Position numbers and translations under genes: made by a program
The notes under the pieces: model-generated
The model's database searches: none
Told to the model about the DNA's origin: nothing
Seen by the model: only the letters and a program-made list of their open reading frames with translations
Shown here: positions 27,246 through 36,364 of the stretch, piece after piece
How positions within the stretch are numbered: the first letter of the stretch is position 1
Layout of the letters: each line of letters starts with the position of its first letter
DNA from: Henriciella aquimarina
Lineage (GTDB): Bacteria > Pseudomonadota > Alphaproteobacteria > Caulobacterales > Hyphomonadaceae
Direction: 5' to 3'
DNA length: 64,000 nucleotides
Assembly: GCF_002088975.1 (NCBI RefSeq)
Contig: NZ_NCST01000012.1
Location: 1 to 64,000 of the forward strand

Positions 27246-28000
27246 GCCGACGAAAACCGAAGACACGACAGCGGCAGCGCCATCCGGTGCTGCGCTGGGC
27301 GGTGCGCATCGTGAAGCTGCTCGCGCTCGTCTTCGTGGTCGCCCATATCTATGCGCTGGCGCTGAAATGGGTACCGGTGCCGGGCAGCATCCTGATGACG
27401 CAGCGCACCCTGGCCGGCGAGGATTTCCGCCGCTCCATCGTCCCGCTGGAAGACATCTCGCCCAATCTCGTGACCGCCGTCATCGCGGCCGAGGATTCCC
27501 GCTTCTGCAAGCATAACGGGATCGACTTCCAGGCCGTCCAGAAAGCCCTCGACGAACGCCAGTCCGGCGGGCGCCTGCGGGGGGCCTCGACCATCACCCA
27601 GCAGACGGCCAAGAATGTCTTCTTCTGGAATGGCGGCGGCTATCCCCGCAAGGCGGGCGAGGCCTGGTTTGCGCTCTTCATCGATGGCGTCTGGGGCAAG
27701 CGCCGGGTGATGGAGAATTATCTCAACACGATCGAATGGGGCGACGGCGTGTTTGGGGCGGAAGCCGCCGCACGGGTGCGGTTCGGCAAGCAGGCGTCCG
27801 ACCTCAGCCAGTATGAAGCTGCGCTTCTGGCGGCGGTCCTGCCCAACCCGAATGAATGGCGCGTCGATCCGCCCGGCAACTATGTCCGCCAGCGCGCCGG
27901 GACGCTGCAGGCGCGCATGCGCGTGGTCGCCAATGAAGGGCTCGATGACTGCGTGCTGGAGCCGGAAAAGTGGAAGGCCCGGCAGGCGAACGCGCAATAG
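27224..28000 (+). CDS. mtgA: Monofunctional biosynthetic peptidoglycan transglycosylase
   Basis: This 258-residue GT51 enzyme polymerises lipid II into glycan strands on the periplasmic face of the inner membrane. A basic N-tail and one transmembrane helix (about 25-45) precede the catalytic domain. The donor-site Glu lies in AAEDSRFCKHNGID (about 90), GASTITQQTAKN at about 122, and the NTIEWG segment after it. It lacks a transpeptidase domain, as expected for MtgA. It overlaps the end of queG. In E. coli MtgA joins the divisome; the possible FzlA two genes upstream makes a constriction-linked operon plausible. Confidence 0.94.
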   Translation: MGAETRLGRRKPKTRQRQRHPVLRWAVRIVKLLALVFVVAHIYALALKWVPVPGSILMTQRTLAGEDFRRSIVPLEDISPNLVTAVIAAEDSRFCKHNGIDFQAVQKALDERQSGGRLRGASTITQQTAKNVFFWNGGGYPRKAGEAWFALFIDGVWGKRRVMENYLNTIEWGDGVFGAEAAARVRFGKQASDLSQYEAALLAAVLPNPNEWRVDPPGNYVRQRAGTLQARMRVVANEGLDDCVLEPEKWKARQANAQ

Positions 28001-28003
28001 GGA

Positions 28004-28789
28004 CTAGTCGCAGCGCAGGCCGGAGCCGCTGTCGCCGGCCAGCATGCCGACCATGCCAGCCGCCCCCTGCAGGTTCGGATTGGACGAGCCCGTGAAGACA
28101 TCCTGGATCACGCCGTCCTGTGGTGGGCAGCCTTCCGCGATGATCCGCTGGACAGCCGGGTCCGGGCGCTCAAGCGCGAACCGCGCCCATTCCTTCGGCG
28201 CCATGTCCGGCTCCTCGGCGAAGGCCGGCGGGGCAGGCGCCTCGATGGCATCGGCTTCGTCAGAGCAGAAATCGGGCCGGTCCTTGCCGTACTGATTGCA
28301 CCGGAAAGCGCGCAGGGCGGTGACTGTCTTGTCCTCCTGCGTGGAGGGCATCGGGAAGTCGAGCTCCGGAAAGGCGGTCTCGTCGCCGGCTGATGGGGCG
28401 GCGTCGGCGGTTTCTCCCGGGGCGGCAATGACGGGGGAGGTGAGGCCTTTTGCCGGCGATGTCTCGTCAGGAGGTGGGGGCGTTTCCTCTGGCGCAGGTG
28501 AGGCCGCCGGTTCCGGCGGAGCAGGCTGGGCGGACTTCTCCTCCGGCGCGGGCGGCTCTTCCGGCGGTGGCTCGGGGGGCTCAGGCGCCGGGGGTGGCGC
28601 CGGCGGCTCCACCAGCGTGACGGGAATGATGGTCTCTCTCGGTGTCGGCGGGGTGAGCGCCGCGCGCGGCACGTTGGCAAGTATCCAGAAGAGCGGAATG
28701 TTCAGCCCGGCCGAGGCGAGAAGAAACCAGGCCCGCCGGAAACGGCCCTCGAAAAGGCTATGCCAGCGCTGCCTAATCGTCCCCGGCAA
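28004..28789 (-). CDS. TonB-like proline-rich membrane-anchored protein of unknown function
   Basis: The 261-residue protein has a cytoplasmic basic start, one membrane helix (about 18-38), then a Pro/Glu-rich linker (about 55-130) like those of TonB or TolA that span the periplasm. The C-terminal domain (YGKDRPDFCSDEADAI, then AVQRIIAEGCPPQDGVIQDV) has four Cys and is not a TonB C-terminal domain that I recognise. It overlaps the end of the upstream TPR gene by 17 bases, so the two are coexpressed. It could present its C-terminal domain to the outer membrane or cell wall; no function is assigned. Confidence 0.7.
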   Translation of the reverse strand: MPGTIRQRWHSLFEGRFRRAWFLLASAGLNIPLFWILANVPRAALTPPTPRETIIPVTLVEPPAPPPAPEPPEPPPEEPPAPEEKSAQPAPPEPAASPAPEETPPPPDETSPAKGLTSPVIAAPGETADAAPSAGDETAFPELDFPMPSTQEDKTVTALRAFRCNQYGKDRPDFCSDEADAIEAPAPPAFAEEPDMAPKEWARFALERPDPAVQRIIAEGCPPQDGVIQDVFTGSSNPNLQGAAGMVGMLAGDSGSGLRCD

Positions 28790-29426
28790 GACGTTTCGCC
28801 TCGCGGATATCGCCGCGCAGGACGAGGGTGTCGATATTCTTGCCGTCGATGACCATGGCGCGGTTCATGTCAGCCTCGGCCTTGTCCAGCTCTTCGAGCT
28901 TCAGCCAGGAGCGGGCGCGCAGTTGCAGGGCGTCGACCTGGTTGGGATAGATGTTGAGGCTCTTGTCGAGATCCTCGATGGCTTCCTCATACTTCTCAAG
29001 CGAGAAATAGGCCGCCGCCCGGTCGGTGCGCACATCGGCGTCTTCGGGGGCGAGCTTGATGGCGTTGGTGAGCGTGGTGACGGCGGCGTCCGGATAGCCG
29101 GCGGTCAGCCAGGCATTGCCGGACTGGGCGAGGTAGAGCGCGCGGTCTTTCATGCCGCCGGCATCGGGCGCATTGGCGAGTTCCTCGAGCCGGGCGGCGC
29201 CTTCCTTGTAATTGCCCTTGCCGATAATGGCGACGGCATTGCAGTAGCGCGCCGGCGGCGTCGCCCCTTCGCCGAGCCAACGCAGGCTGTCTTCATACGC
29301 CTCGTCGGGGTCTTCCTGGCTGAGTTCGATGCACGCGTTCAGGCGGGCTTGTTCGGCCTTCTCGATTTCTGCAATGGCAGATTGGCTCACCGGCAGGACG
29401 GCGAGCGTGATGGCGAGCAGGCTCAT
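28773..29426 (-). CDS. Periplasmic TPR-repeat protein
   Basis: From the ATG at 29426 (GAGGG ribosome site) the product has 217 residues and a short signal-like N-terminus (MSLLAITLAVLPVSQSAIA). At least three TPR units follow, for example NAWLTAGYPDAAVTTLTNAI, AAYFSLEKYEEAIEDLDKSL and ARSWLKLEELDKAEADMNRA. TPR proteins serve as protein-binding scaffolds. It is followed, with overlap, by the TonB-like proline-rich gene and is divergent from the YeeZ-like gene, with 63 bp between the two starts. No specific function is known. Confidence 0.75.
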   Translation of the reverse strand: MSLLAITLAVLPVSQSAIAEIEKAEQARLNACIELSQEDPDEAYEDSLRWLGEGATPPARYCNAVAIIGKGNYKEGAARLEELANAPDAGGMKDRALYLAQSGNAWLTAGYPDAAVTTLTNAIKLAPEDADVRTDRAAAYFSLEKYEEAIEDLDKSLNIYPNQVDALQLRARSWLKLEELDKAEADMNRAMVIDGKNIDTLVLRGDIREAKRLAGDD

Positions 29427-29489
29427 ACTTTGAAATCCCTCGAAAACGCTACACATTACACCCTATTCGACAGGGTTTAACGTGCGCAA

Positions 29490-30341
29490 ATGACAGATCA
29501 GTCACGCAGGCTCTTTCTCATCGGTCCGGGCTATTCGGCAAGCCGGCTGGCGCAGCTCTGCCTTGCGCGCGGCTGGACGGTGGCCGGAACGGCGCGCAGC
29601 GCGGAGAAGGCGCAGACGCTTGAGGCCGCCGGGATAGAGCCCGTGCGTGTCGAGGATGCGGCCGCCATTCGCGAGGCCGGGAAAGACGCCCACTGGGTCG
29701 TCTCCACGCCGCCGAAGGAAGAGGGCTGTCCTGGCTTTGCGCTCGCCGGCGCTTATGCGGATGAGGCGGCCTCCATCACCTATCTCTCGACCACTGGCGT
29801 CTATGGCGACCTTGCGGGCGGCTGGGCGTTCGAGTGGAGCCCGGCCAAACCCGGCACGGCCCGCGGGGAACGCCGCGCTGAGGCCGAGCGCCAGTGGTTG
29901 TCAGTGCGTGCCGACGCCCGGCTCGTGCGCCTGCCGGGGATTTACGGGCCCGGCCGCTCCCAGCTCGACAAGGTGCGCGGCGGACGCGAGGAACAGCCTG
30001 TGAAGCCCGGCCAGGTCTTCTCGCGCATCCATGTCGATGACCTGGCGGCGGGGCTCTTCGCCCTGATCGAGCGCCCGGAGTTGAGCGGGGTTTTCAATCT
30101 CTGCGACGAGGAGGCCGCGCCCCCGCAGGATGTCACCGCCTTCGCGGCCCGCCTGCTTGGCCTAGCCGCGCCGGTCGCGGTCGATCTCGATGAGGCCGAT
30201 GTCAGCCAGATGGCGAAGAGTTTCTATTCCGAGTGCAAGCGTGTTTCGAATGCCCGGCTGAAGCAGGCAACCGGCTGGCGCCCGCGCTATCCGACCTATC
30301 GCGAGGGGCTCGCCGCCATTCTCGAGGCTGAGAAAAACTGA
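29490..30341 (+). CDS. YeeZ-like NAD(P)-binding epimerase/SDR
   Basis: The 283-residue protein opens with an atypical Rossmann motif (LFLIGPGYSASRLAQLCLAR) and shows TYLSTTGVYGDLAGGW with the conserved Y-G-D. RLPGIYGPGRSQLDKVRGG follows, as in E. coli YeeZ and related extended SDR proteins. The catalytic YxxxK of true epimerases is not evident, so enzyme activity is uncertain. It sits alone between the TPR gene and yghU. Confidence 0.8.
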   Translation: MTDQSRRLFLIGPGYSASRLAQLCLARGWTVAGTARSAEKAQTLEAAGIEPVRVEDAAAIREAGKDAHWVVSTPPKEEGCPGFALAGAYADEAASITYLSTTGVYGDLAGGWAFEWSPAKPGTARGERRAEAERQWLSVRADARLVRLPGIYGPGRSQLDKVRGGREEQPVKPGQVFSRIHVDDLAAGLFALIERPELSGVFNLCDEEAAPPQDVTAFAARLLGLAAPVAVDLDEADVSQMAKSFYSECKRVSNARLKQATGWRPRYPTYREGLAAILEAEKN

Positions 30342-30441
30342 ACCGTCCGCTCACAAAGCCTTGATGCAATTGAAGATGCCTCGCCGGCCCTTACCTCTCT
30401 TGGGGCAAGAATGAGATAGATCAAACAAGGACGGACCCCTC

Positions 30442-31314
30442 ATGAGCGACCAAGAGTATCAGCCCCCGAAAGTCTGGACCTGGAACAAGGAAGGCGGCGG
30501 GCGTTTCGCCAATATCAATCGGCCGATCGCCGGGCCGACGCACGAGAAAGACCTCCCGGTCGGCAAGCATCCCTTCCAGCTCTACTCGCTCGGCACGCCG
30601 AACGGGGTGAAGGTCACCATCATGTTCGAGGAGCTGCTGGCGGCCGGTCACAAGGGTGCCGAATATGATGCCTGGCTGATCAATATCGGCGAGGGCGACC
30701 AGTTCAGCTCGGGCTTCGTCTCGGCCAATCCGAACTCCAAGATCCCGGCGCTCATGGATCATACGACCAATCCGCCGACGCGGGTTTTCGAGAGCGGCTC
30801 GATCCTGCTTTACCTCGCGGAGAAGTTTGGCGCCTTCCTGCCCACCGACCATGTGAAGCGCACCGAGGCGATCAGCTGGCTGATGTGGCAGATGGGCTCG
30901 GCGCCTTTCCTCGGCGGAGGCTTCGGCCACTTCTACGCCTATGCGCCGGTGAAGCTCGAATATCCGATCAACCGCTATGCCATGGAAGCCAAGCGCCAGA
31001 TGGACGTGCTCAACCGGCACCTGGCCGAGAACGAGTTCATGGCCGGCGACGAGTATTCCATCGCCGACATGGCGATCTGGCCCTGGTATGGCGCCCTGGC
31101 GAAGGGGCTGATCTATGAGGCCGGCGAGTTCCTGCAGGTCCACGAATACACGAATGTGATCCGCTGGACCGACCAGCTCGGCAAGCGCGAGCCTGTCCAG
31201 CGCGGGCGCATGGTCAACCGCGTCTTCGGCGAGCCGTCCTCGCAGCTGCACGAACGCCACGACGCCAGCGACTTCGACACGAAGACGCAGGACAAGATCG
31301 GCGAAGGGACGTAA
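30442..31314 (+). CDS. yghU: Glutathione-dependent disulfide-bond oxidoreductase YghU-like
   Basis: The 290-residue protein matches the Nu-class GST YghU: the long N-terminal arm (KVWTWNKEGGGRFANINRPI), the thioredoxin-like part (LYSLGTPNGVKVTIMFEELL), NPNSKIPALMD and FESGSILLYLAEK. YghU/YfcG proteins bind two glutathione molecules and reduce disulfides rather than conjugate electrophiles. With gshB and a formaldehyde-detoxification hydrolase nearby, it fits a glutathione redox role. Confidence 0.92.
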   Translation: MSDQEYQPPKVWTWNKEGGGRFANINRPIAGPTHEKDLPVGKHPFQLYSLGTPNGVKVTIMFEELLAAGHKGAEYDAWLINIGEGDQFSSGFVSANPNSKIPALMDHTTNPPTRVFESGSILLYLAEKFGAFLPTDHVKRTEAISWLMWQMGSAPFLGGGFGHFYAYAPVKLEYPINRYAMEAKRQMDVLNRHLAENEFMAGDEYSIADMAIWPWYGALAKGLIYEAGEFLQVHEYTNVIRWTDQLGKREPVQRGRMVNRVFGEPSSQLHERHDASDFDTKTQDKIGEGT

Positions 31315-31317
31315 GCC

Positions 31318-32511
31318 TCAGGCCGTTATCTCTGCCGGTTGCAGTCGGGGAAGCAGGACGAGGCACAGCATCGCCGCGCCCTGCAGGCCCGCGCCGGCGA
31401 TGGCCAGCGGGACGAGTCCGTCCTCGATGAAGGGCGAGACGGCTGCCGTGCCGAGCGCGGCAATGCCGAAGATCCAGAGGATGGTGAGCGAGGAGGCGCG
31501 GTCGTCGTCGCCCTGGCCGGCCATGATGGCGCGCAGGAAGCCGGGCGGCCCGCGAAAGCCGAGGCCCGCATTCACCAGCACGAAGAGCGGGGCGAGCCAG
31601 ATCGGGTCTCCATTGCCGAACAGCGCGAAGAGCAGCACGAGCCCTGCGCCGATGGCCGCCATGGCCGTGCCGAAGGTGATCATCGGTTCCGGGCCGAAGC
31701 GCTTGACGAAATTGCCGGTGATGTTCGAGGCGATAATGAAGCAGGTAATGCCGACCACCTGCATGGTGATGAAGTGCATCATCGTCCCGCCCATGCCATT
31801 CACGATGACGGCCGGGGCGCCGAACACGAAGGCCAGCAGGCCGCCGACGACAAGCGCATGGCTGAGGCCATAGCGCAGGAAGACCGGTGAGGCGATGAGG
31901 CGCCAATAGGAGCCTTTCTGCCGGGCCTGGTCCTTCGAGGGCGGCAGGATGCCGCCCCAGGCCATGAAGACCACCGACAGAATGACCGCCAGCCCGGCGG
32001 TGACGAAGAAGGGCAGTTTCCAGCCGCCCTGCTGGACCAGCCAGAGCCCGATGACCGGCGCGCCGGCCGGGGTCAAGCTCTCGATGCTCGACAGTACGCC
32101 AATGGCCCGGGTCGCGCCCTGTTCGGAAAAGAGCGCGCGGATGATGCCGGGGGCGAAGACCGCCGGGGCGGCCGAGGCGAGGCCCTGGAAGAAGCGCACG
32201 CCCAGCAGCGTCCACATATCCGGCGACAGCGTCGCGATGCCCGAGAGCACGCCGTAGACGAGCAGCGCATAGACGAGACAGCGGCGCCGGCCATAACGCT
32301 CACCCAGCATGCCGAACAGCAGAAGGCCCGCGGCCGATCCAGCGACAAAGCAGGCGATGACGAGCTGGGCGGCTTCCTCGCTGCCCGGCAGGGCTTCGTG
32401 CAGGGTCGGGATGGCCGGCAGGACGAGGTCGATGCCGGCAATTGAGAGCACGGTGCCCAGCACGATCAGGATGCAGGCGAGAACCGGATAGGGGGTCGTT
32501 TTCTCAGTCAC
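31318..32511 (-). CDS. MFS transporter, drug/proton antiporter type (Bcr/CflA-like)
   Basis: The 397-residue protein has 12 hydrophobic segments and the major facilitator signature between helices 2 and 3 (GMLGERYGRRRCLVYAL). PAIPTLHEALPGSEEAAQLV in the first loop resembles the Bcr/CflA (DHA1) exporters. It starts with GTG at 32511. Substrate unknown. It converges with yghU with only three bases between stop codons. Confidence 0.87.
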   Translation of the reverse strand: MTEKTTPYPVLACILIVLGTVLSIAGIDLVLPAIPTLHEALPGSEEAAQLVIACFVAGSAAGLLLFGMLGERYGRRRCLVYALLVYGVLSGIATLSPDMWTLLGVRFFQGLASAAPAVFAPGIIRALFSEQGATRAIGVLSSIESLTPAGAPVIGLWLVQQGGWKLPFFVTAGLAVILSVVFMAWGGILPPSKDQARQKGSYWRLIASPVFLRYGLSHALVVGGLLAFVFGAPAVIVNGMGGTMMHFITMQVVGITCFIIASNITGNFVKRFGPEPMITFGTAMAAIGAGLVLLFALFGNGDPIWLAPLFVLVNAGLGFRGPPGFLRAIMAGQGDDDRASSLTILWIFGIAALGTAAVSPFIEDGLVPLAIAGAGLQGAAMLCLVLLPRLQPAEITA

Positions 32512-32654
32512 GGGAAGGCTCGCTCATGTCCCATAGATTGCCGGAAAGGGCCGCCAGCCGGGCCGGCGGTTTCGCCGGGCTCGTAACAGGGCGGGGGCGT
32601 GAAGACCAGACCGCGCCGGCGGGCTTTTGACAGGTTTGGCAGGAAGCCGCGCCA

Positions 32655-32693
32655 ATAAAAAAGGCCCCATCCCTTGAGCGCGGGGATGGGGCC
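32655..32693 (-). terminator. Intrinsic terminator of the methionine operon
   Basis: An 11-bp perfect stem (32663-32673 with 32683-32693, 9-base loop) is followed on the minus strand by a T run (32662-32657). It lies 24 bp after the stop of the distal metH gene. Confidence 0.9.
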
Positions 32694-32717
32694 CATTTCA
32701 TGTGGCAGCAAGCGCGC

Positions 32718-35360
32718 TCAGGCCGCCTCGTCCGTGCTGACCGCGAACGGGTCGTAGTTGAGGATCGGGGCGAGCCAGCGTTCGGCTGTGCGCGTGTCCC
32801 AGCCCTTGCGCCTGGCATAGTCCTCGACCTGGTCGCGCTCGATGCGGCCGACGGCGAAATAGGCGCTGTCGGGATGAGCGAAATAGAGGCCGGAGACCGA
32901 CGGGGCCGGGCTCATCGCGAAGCTCGTCGTCAGCGACACGCCGATATTCTTCTCGGCGTCGAGCAGCTTGAAGATGGTCTCTTTCTCGGTGTGGTCGGGC
33001 TGGGCCGGATAGCCCGGCGCCGGCCGGATACCCTGATACTTCTCCTTGATGAGCTCGTCATTCTCGAGCGTTTCGTCGGAGGCATAGCCCCAGAGCTCCT
33101 TGCGGACCTTTTCGTGCATGTATTCGGCCATCGCCTCGGCGAAGCGGTCGGCGAGCGCCTGCACCATGATGCCGGAATAGTCGTCGCCGTCTTCCTTGAA
33201 CTTCTTCGAGATTTCGTCGGCTTCAGGCCCGGCGGTCACGCAGAAGGCGCCGATATGATCGTCGCTCTCGGCGAGGAAGTCGGCCAGGGCGAAGTTCGGC
33301 TTCTCATTGTTCTTCACCATCTGCTGGCGGATCGTGTGCAGCGTGTCGCCGGTCTCCAGCTTGATGTCGTCGCCGGTGCGCTCCGCGCCCCAGAAGCCGA
33401 TGACGGCTTTCGGCTTGAACCAGGCCTCGCCCAGCAGGCGCTGCAGCATGGTCTGAGTATCGCGCCAGAGGTCTGATGCGGCCTCGCCAACTTTCTCGTC
33501 CTCAAGGATTTGCGGATAGCGCCCGGCAAGGTCCCAGCTCATGAAGTAGGGCGTCCAGTCGATATATTCCTTCAGCTCGTTGAGGTCGAAGTCCTCGAAG
33601 GTCTTCACGCCGGTGAAGCTCGGCGCCGGAGCGGACGGCTCGGTCGACTTGAAGTCCTTCTGACGGGCTTCCTCGATCGGCAGGCGCGGCGTCGGCGGGC
33701 CGCCGGAGCGGCTTTCGCGGATACGGTCATAGCGCGCCTTGGTGGTGCCCCACATCGTCTCGCGCTCTTCGCTGTTCATCATGGCGCTGACCACGCCGAC
33801 CGCGCGGCTGGCGTCGCTGACATGGATGACGGGCGCGGCCGGGAAGGCCGGGTCGATCTTGACGGCTGTGTGGGCCGGCGATGTCGTCGCGCCCCCGATC
33901 AGCAGCGGCAGGTGGATGTTCTGGCGCTGCATCTCGGCGGCGACAAAGACCATCTCGTCGAGCGACGGCGTGATCAGGCCGGAGAGGCCGATCATGTCGG
34001 CGTTTTCCTCGATGGCGGTCTCCAGGATCTTCTCGGCCGGGACCATGACGCCCAGGTCGATGATGTCGTAGCCATTACAGCCGAGCACAACGCTGACAAT
34101 GTTCTTGCCGATATCGTGGACGTCGCCTTTCACCGTGGCGAGCACGACCTTGCCGTTCGAGACCTTGTCGAGGCCGAGCTCTTTCTGCTCCTCCTCGATG
34201 AAGGGGGTGAGGTGGGCCACGGCGGCCTTCATGACGCGGGCGGATTTTACCACCTGCGGCAGGAACATCTTGCCGGCGCCGAACAGGTCGCCGACGACGT
34301 TCATCCCGTCCATGAGCGGGCCTTCGATGACGTGCAGCGGGCGCTCGGCGCGCTGGCGGCATTCCTCGGTGTCCTCGACGACGAACTCGGTAATGCCGTG
34401 CACGAGCGCATGTTCGAGACGCTTCTCGACCGGCTGCTCGCGCCAGCTCATATCCTTCTTTTTGACCTCGCCCTTCTGGCCGCGATACTGCTCCGCGAGG
34501 TCGAGCAGGCGCTCGGTCGCGTCGTCGCGGCGGTTGAGGATCACGTCCTCGACAGCCTCGCGCAGCTCCGGGTCGATATTGTCATAGATGTCGAGCTGGC
34601 CGGCATTGACGATGGCCATGTCGAGGCCGGCCGGAATGGCGTGATACAGGAAGACCGAGTGCATCGCCCGGCGCACGATCTCGTTGCCGCGGAAAGAGAA
34701 CGACACGTTCGAGAGGCCGCCGGAGATATGGCAGTGCGGCAGGTTGGCCCGGATGGCCTTGCACGCCTCGATGAAGTCGACGGCGTAATTGTTGTGCTCC
34801 TCGATGCCGGTCGCGACAGCGAAGATGTTCGGGTCGAAGACGATGTCTTCCGGCGGAAAATCGAGCTTCTCTGTCAGCAGCTTGTAGGCACGCGTACAGA
34901 TCTCGATCTTGCGCTCGGCGGTGTCGGCCTGGCCTTCCTCGTCGAAGGCCATGACGACGGTGGCCGCGCCATAGGACTGGATCTTGCGAGCCTGCTCGAA
35001 GAACTGCTCCTCGCCTTCCTTCAGCGAGATGGAGTTCACGATGGCCTTGCCCTGCACGCATTTGAGGCCGGCTTCGATGACTTCCCACTTGGAGGAGTCG
35101 ATCATGATCGGCACGCGGGAAATATCGGGTTCGGCTGCGATGAGGTTGAGGAAGGTCGTCATCGCCTCGACGCCGTCCAGCATGCCCTCATCCATGTTCA
35201 CGTCGATGATCTGGGCGCCGTTTTCGACCTGCTGGCGCGCGACATCGAGGGCGGTGTCGTAATCACCCGCCTTGATGAGATTGCGGAATTTCGCCGAGCC
35301 GGTGACGTTCGTGCGTTCACCGATATTGATAAAGACTTGTGAGGCAGTGTTTTCAGTCAT
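32718..35360 (-). CDS. metH: Methionine synthase, C-terminal part: folate-, cobalamin-binding and reactivation domains
   Basis: This 880-residue product corresponds to E. coli MetH without its first about 350 residues. It contains the pterin-binding barrel ([19 protein letters not shown]). Next come the cap and the B12 domain with the histidine ligand motif DVHDIGKNI near 415 and the [13 protein letters not shown] segment. The SAM-binding activation domain follows ([34 protein letters not shown]). It transfers a methyl group from 5-methyltetrahydrofolate via cobalamin to homocysteine bound by the partner protein encoded at 36365-37411. It is the last gene of the operon and is separated from its partner by two unrelated genes. 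Confidence 0.96.
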   Translation of the reverse strand: MTENTASQVFINIGERTNVTGSAKFRNLIKAGDYDTALDVARQQVENGAQIIDVNMDEGMLDGVEAMTTFLNLIAAEPDISRVPIMIDSSKWEVIEAGLKCVQGKAIVNSISLKEGEEQFFEQARKIQSYGAATVVMAFDEEGQADTAERKIEICTRAYKLLTEKLDFPPEDIVFDPNIFAVATGIEEHNNYAVDFIEACKAIRANLPHCHISGGLSNVSFSFRGNEIVRRAMHSVFLYHAIPAGLDMAIVNAGQLDIYDNIDPELREAVEDVILNRRDDATERLLDLAEQYRGQKGEVKKKDMSWREQPVEKRLEHALVHGITEFVVEDTEECRQRAERPLHVIEGPLMDGMNVVGDLFGAGKMFLPQVVKSARVMKAAVAHLTPFIEEEQKELGLDKVSNGKVVLATVKGDVHDIGKNIVSVVLGCNGYDIIDLGVMVPAEKILETAIEENADMIGLSGLITPSLDEMVFVAAEMQRQNIHLPLLIGGATTSPAHTAVKIDPAFPAAPVIHVSDASRAVGVVSAMMNSEERETMWGTTKARYDRIRESRSGGPPTPRLPIEEARQKDFKSTEPSAPAPSFTGVKTFEDFDLNELKEYIDWTPYFMSWDLAGRYPQILEDEKVGEAASDLWRDTQTMLQRLLGEAWFKPKAVIGFWGAERTGDDIKLETGDTLHTIRQQMVKNNEKPNFALADFLAESDDHIGAFCVTAGPEADEISKKFKEDGDDYSGIMVQALADRFAEAMAEYMHEKVRKELWGYASDETLENDELIKEKYQGIRPAPGYPAQPDHTEKETIFKLLDAEKNIGVSLTTSFAMSPAPSVSGLYFAHPDSAYFAVGRIERDQVEDYARRKGWDTRTAERWLAPILNYDPFAVSTDEAA

Positions 35361-35788
35361 TTGCGCGGGCGTCCTTTCTCAAGGGGCCAGTTGCCGTCTT
35401 CGAGGACAGGGTAGCCATTGGTGGATTGGTTGTAGATGTAGATCCAGGCCGTCTCGCCGGTGGGGCGGCCGGAATCGTCGATGATGTCTGTCTTTTCGCG
35501 CCGGTAAAGCGAGCCTTCCGGATCGTCCGGCTTGATGTCTTCAAATGCGTCCATCTCTGGCGCGAGCGCGGCGTTGTCGAGGCGGTAGAGCACGCCGTGG
35601 CAGGCCCCCTCGCCAGGCACGACACCGGGAAAGCCGCCAAGGTCGAGCATCCGGCCCGCAAAGCGGCGGGGGCCGAGAAATTCGCCATGGCGCGGAAAAT
35701 CCAGGTGCGCAGGCGCGCCGGCGGCCCCCTGTTTGAGGAGGCCGTAAAAGATGAAGCGGTTGCCGGAGGAGACAGGCGGTGCGATCAT
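35357..35788 (-). CDS. Gamma-glutamylcyclotransferase-like (AIG2/GGCT fold) protein
   Basis: The 143-residue protein has the GGCT-fold signature [10 protein letters not shown] and later [20 protein letters not shown] and AWIYIYNQ. Family members cyclise gamma-glutamyl groups or cleave gamma-glutamylamines, with a Glu in the body of the fold; the acidic residue in the DAFED region could serve, but this is uncertain. Its start overlaps the PPOX gene by four bases (35785-35788) and its end overlaps the distal metH gene by four bases, so it is translated within the methionine operon. A link to gamma-glutamyl or glutathione breakdown is inference. Confidence 0.8.
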   Translation of the reverse strand: MIAPPVSSGNRFIFYGLLKQGAAGAPAHLDFPRHGEFLGPRRFAGRMLDLGGFPGVVPGEGACHGVLYRLDNAALAPEMDAFEDIKPDDPEGSLYRREKTDIIDDSGRPTGETAWIYIYNQSTNGYPVLEDGNWPLEKGRPRK

Positions 35789-36354
35789 GAAGCCTTTCCG
35801 GGCGGTGTCATGCCTTCCAGCCCGTCAATGCTCTCGGCGTTCGAGGTATAGAATTCCTGGTCGACCGCATCGCCATGCTTTTCATAGGCGTGGTCCCAGG
35901 TGCGCTTGAGCTGGTCGCGCTGGCCCTTGAAGTCATAGAAGGGCACGCCCCAGCCGCAGCTGTCCGAGATACGGTCCAGCTTGACCTTCACGATGGCGCG
36001 GGCCTTCTCGAAATCGGGGAACAGCGCGAGCAGGTCAGCAAAGCGCGGATCGTCGAACTGGACGGCTTCGCCCTGGCCATAGAGGCGCAGGATGTTCGCC
36101 CGCCCCTCAAAGGCGCAGAACATGATGGTGATCCGCCCATTCTCTTTCAGATGGGCCATGGTTTCGATGCCCGAGCCGCCAAGGTCGAGCCAGGCGACAG
36201 TCGTGTCATCGATCACCGCGAAGCTGTCATAGCCTTTGGGCGAGACGTTCACATGCCCGTCGCCCGACAGCGGCGCTGTCGCGACGAAGAACATTTTCTG
36301 TGCCTTGATGAAGTCGATGAGCTTGTCATCGAGCCTGTCATACGTCTTGCCCAT
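35785..36354 (-). CDS. Pyridoxamine 5'-phosphate oxidase-family flavin-binding protein
   Basis: This 189-residue protein has the split-barrel PPOX fold ([44 protein letters not shown]). Members bind FMN or F420 and act on varied substrates; this group is not the vitamin B6 enzyme PdxH. A GAGGAGG site precedes the ATG. It begins 10 bp after the homocysteine-binding half of MetH. A flavoprotein could in principle supply electrons for cobalamin reactivation, but nothing in the sequence shows that. Confidence 0.85.
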   Translation of the reverse strand: MGKTYDRLDDKLIDFIKAQKMFFVATAPLSGDGHVNVSPKGYDSFAVIDDTTVAWLDLGGSGIETMAHLKENGRITIMFCAFEGRANILRLYGQGEAVQFDDPRFADLLALFPDFEKARAIVKVKLDRISDSCGWGVPFYDFKGQRDQLKRTWDHAYEKHGDAVDQEFYTSNAESIDGLEGMTPPGKAS

Positions 36355-36364
36355 GGAAACCTCC

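Noticed and set aside
33510-35342. 610-residue plus-strand frame
   Set aside because: Antisense to the distal metH gene, which has all expected domains.
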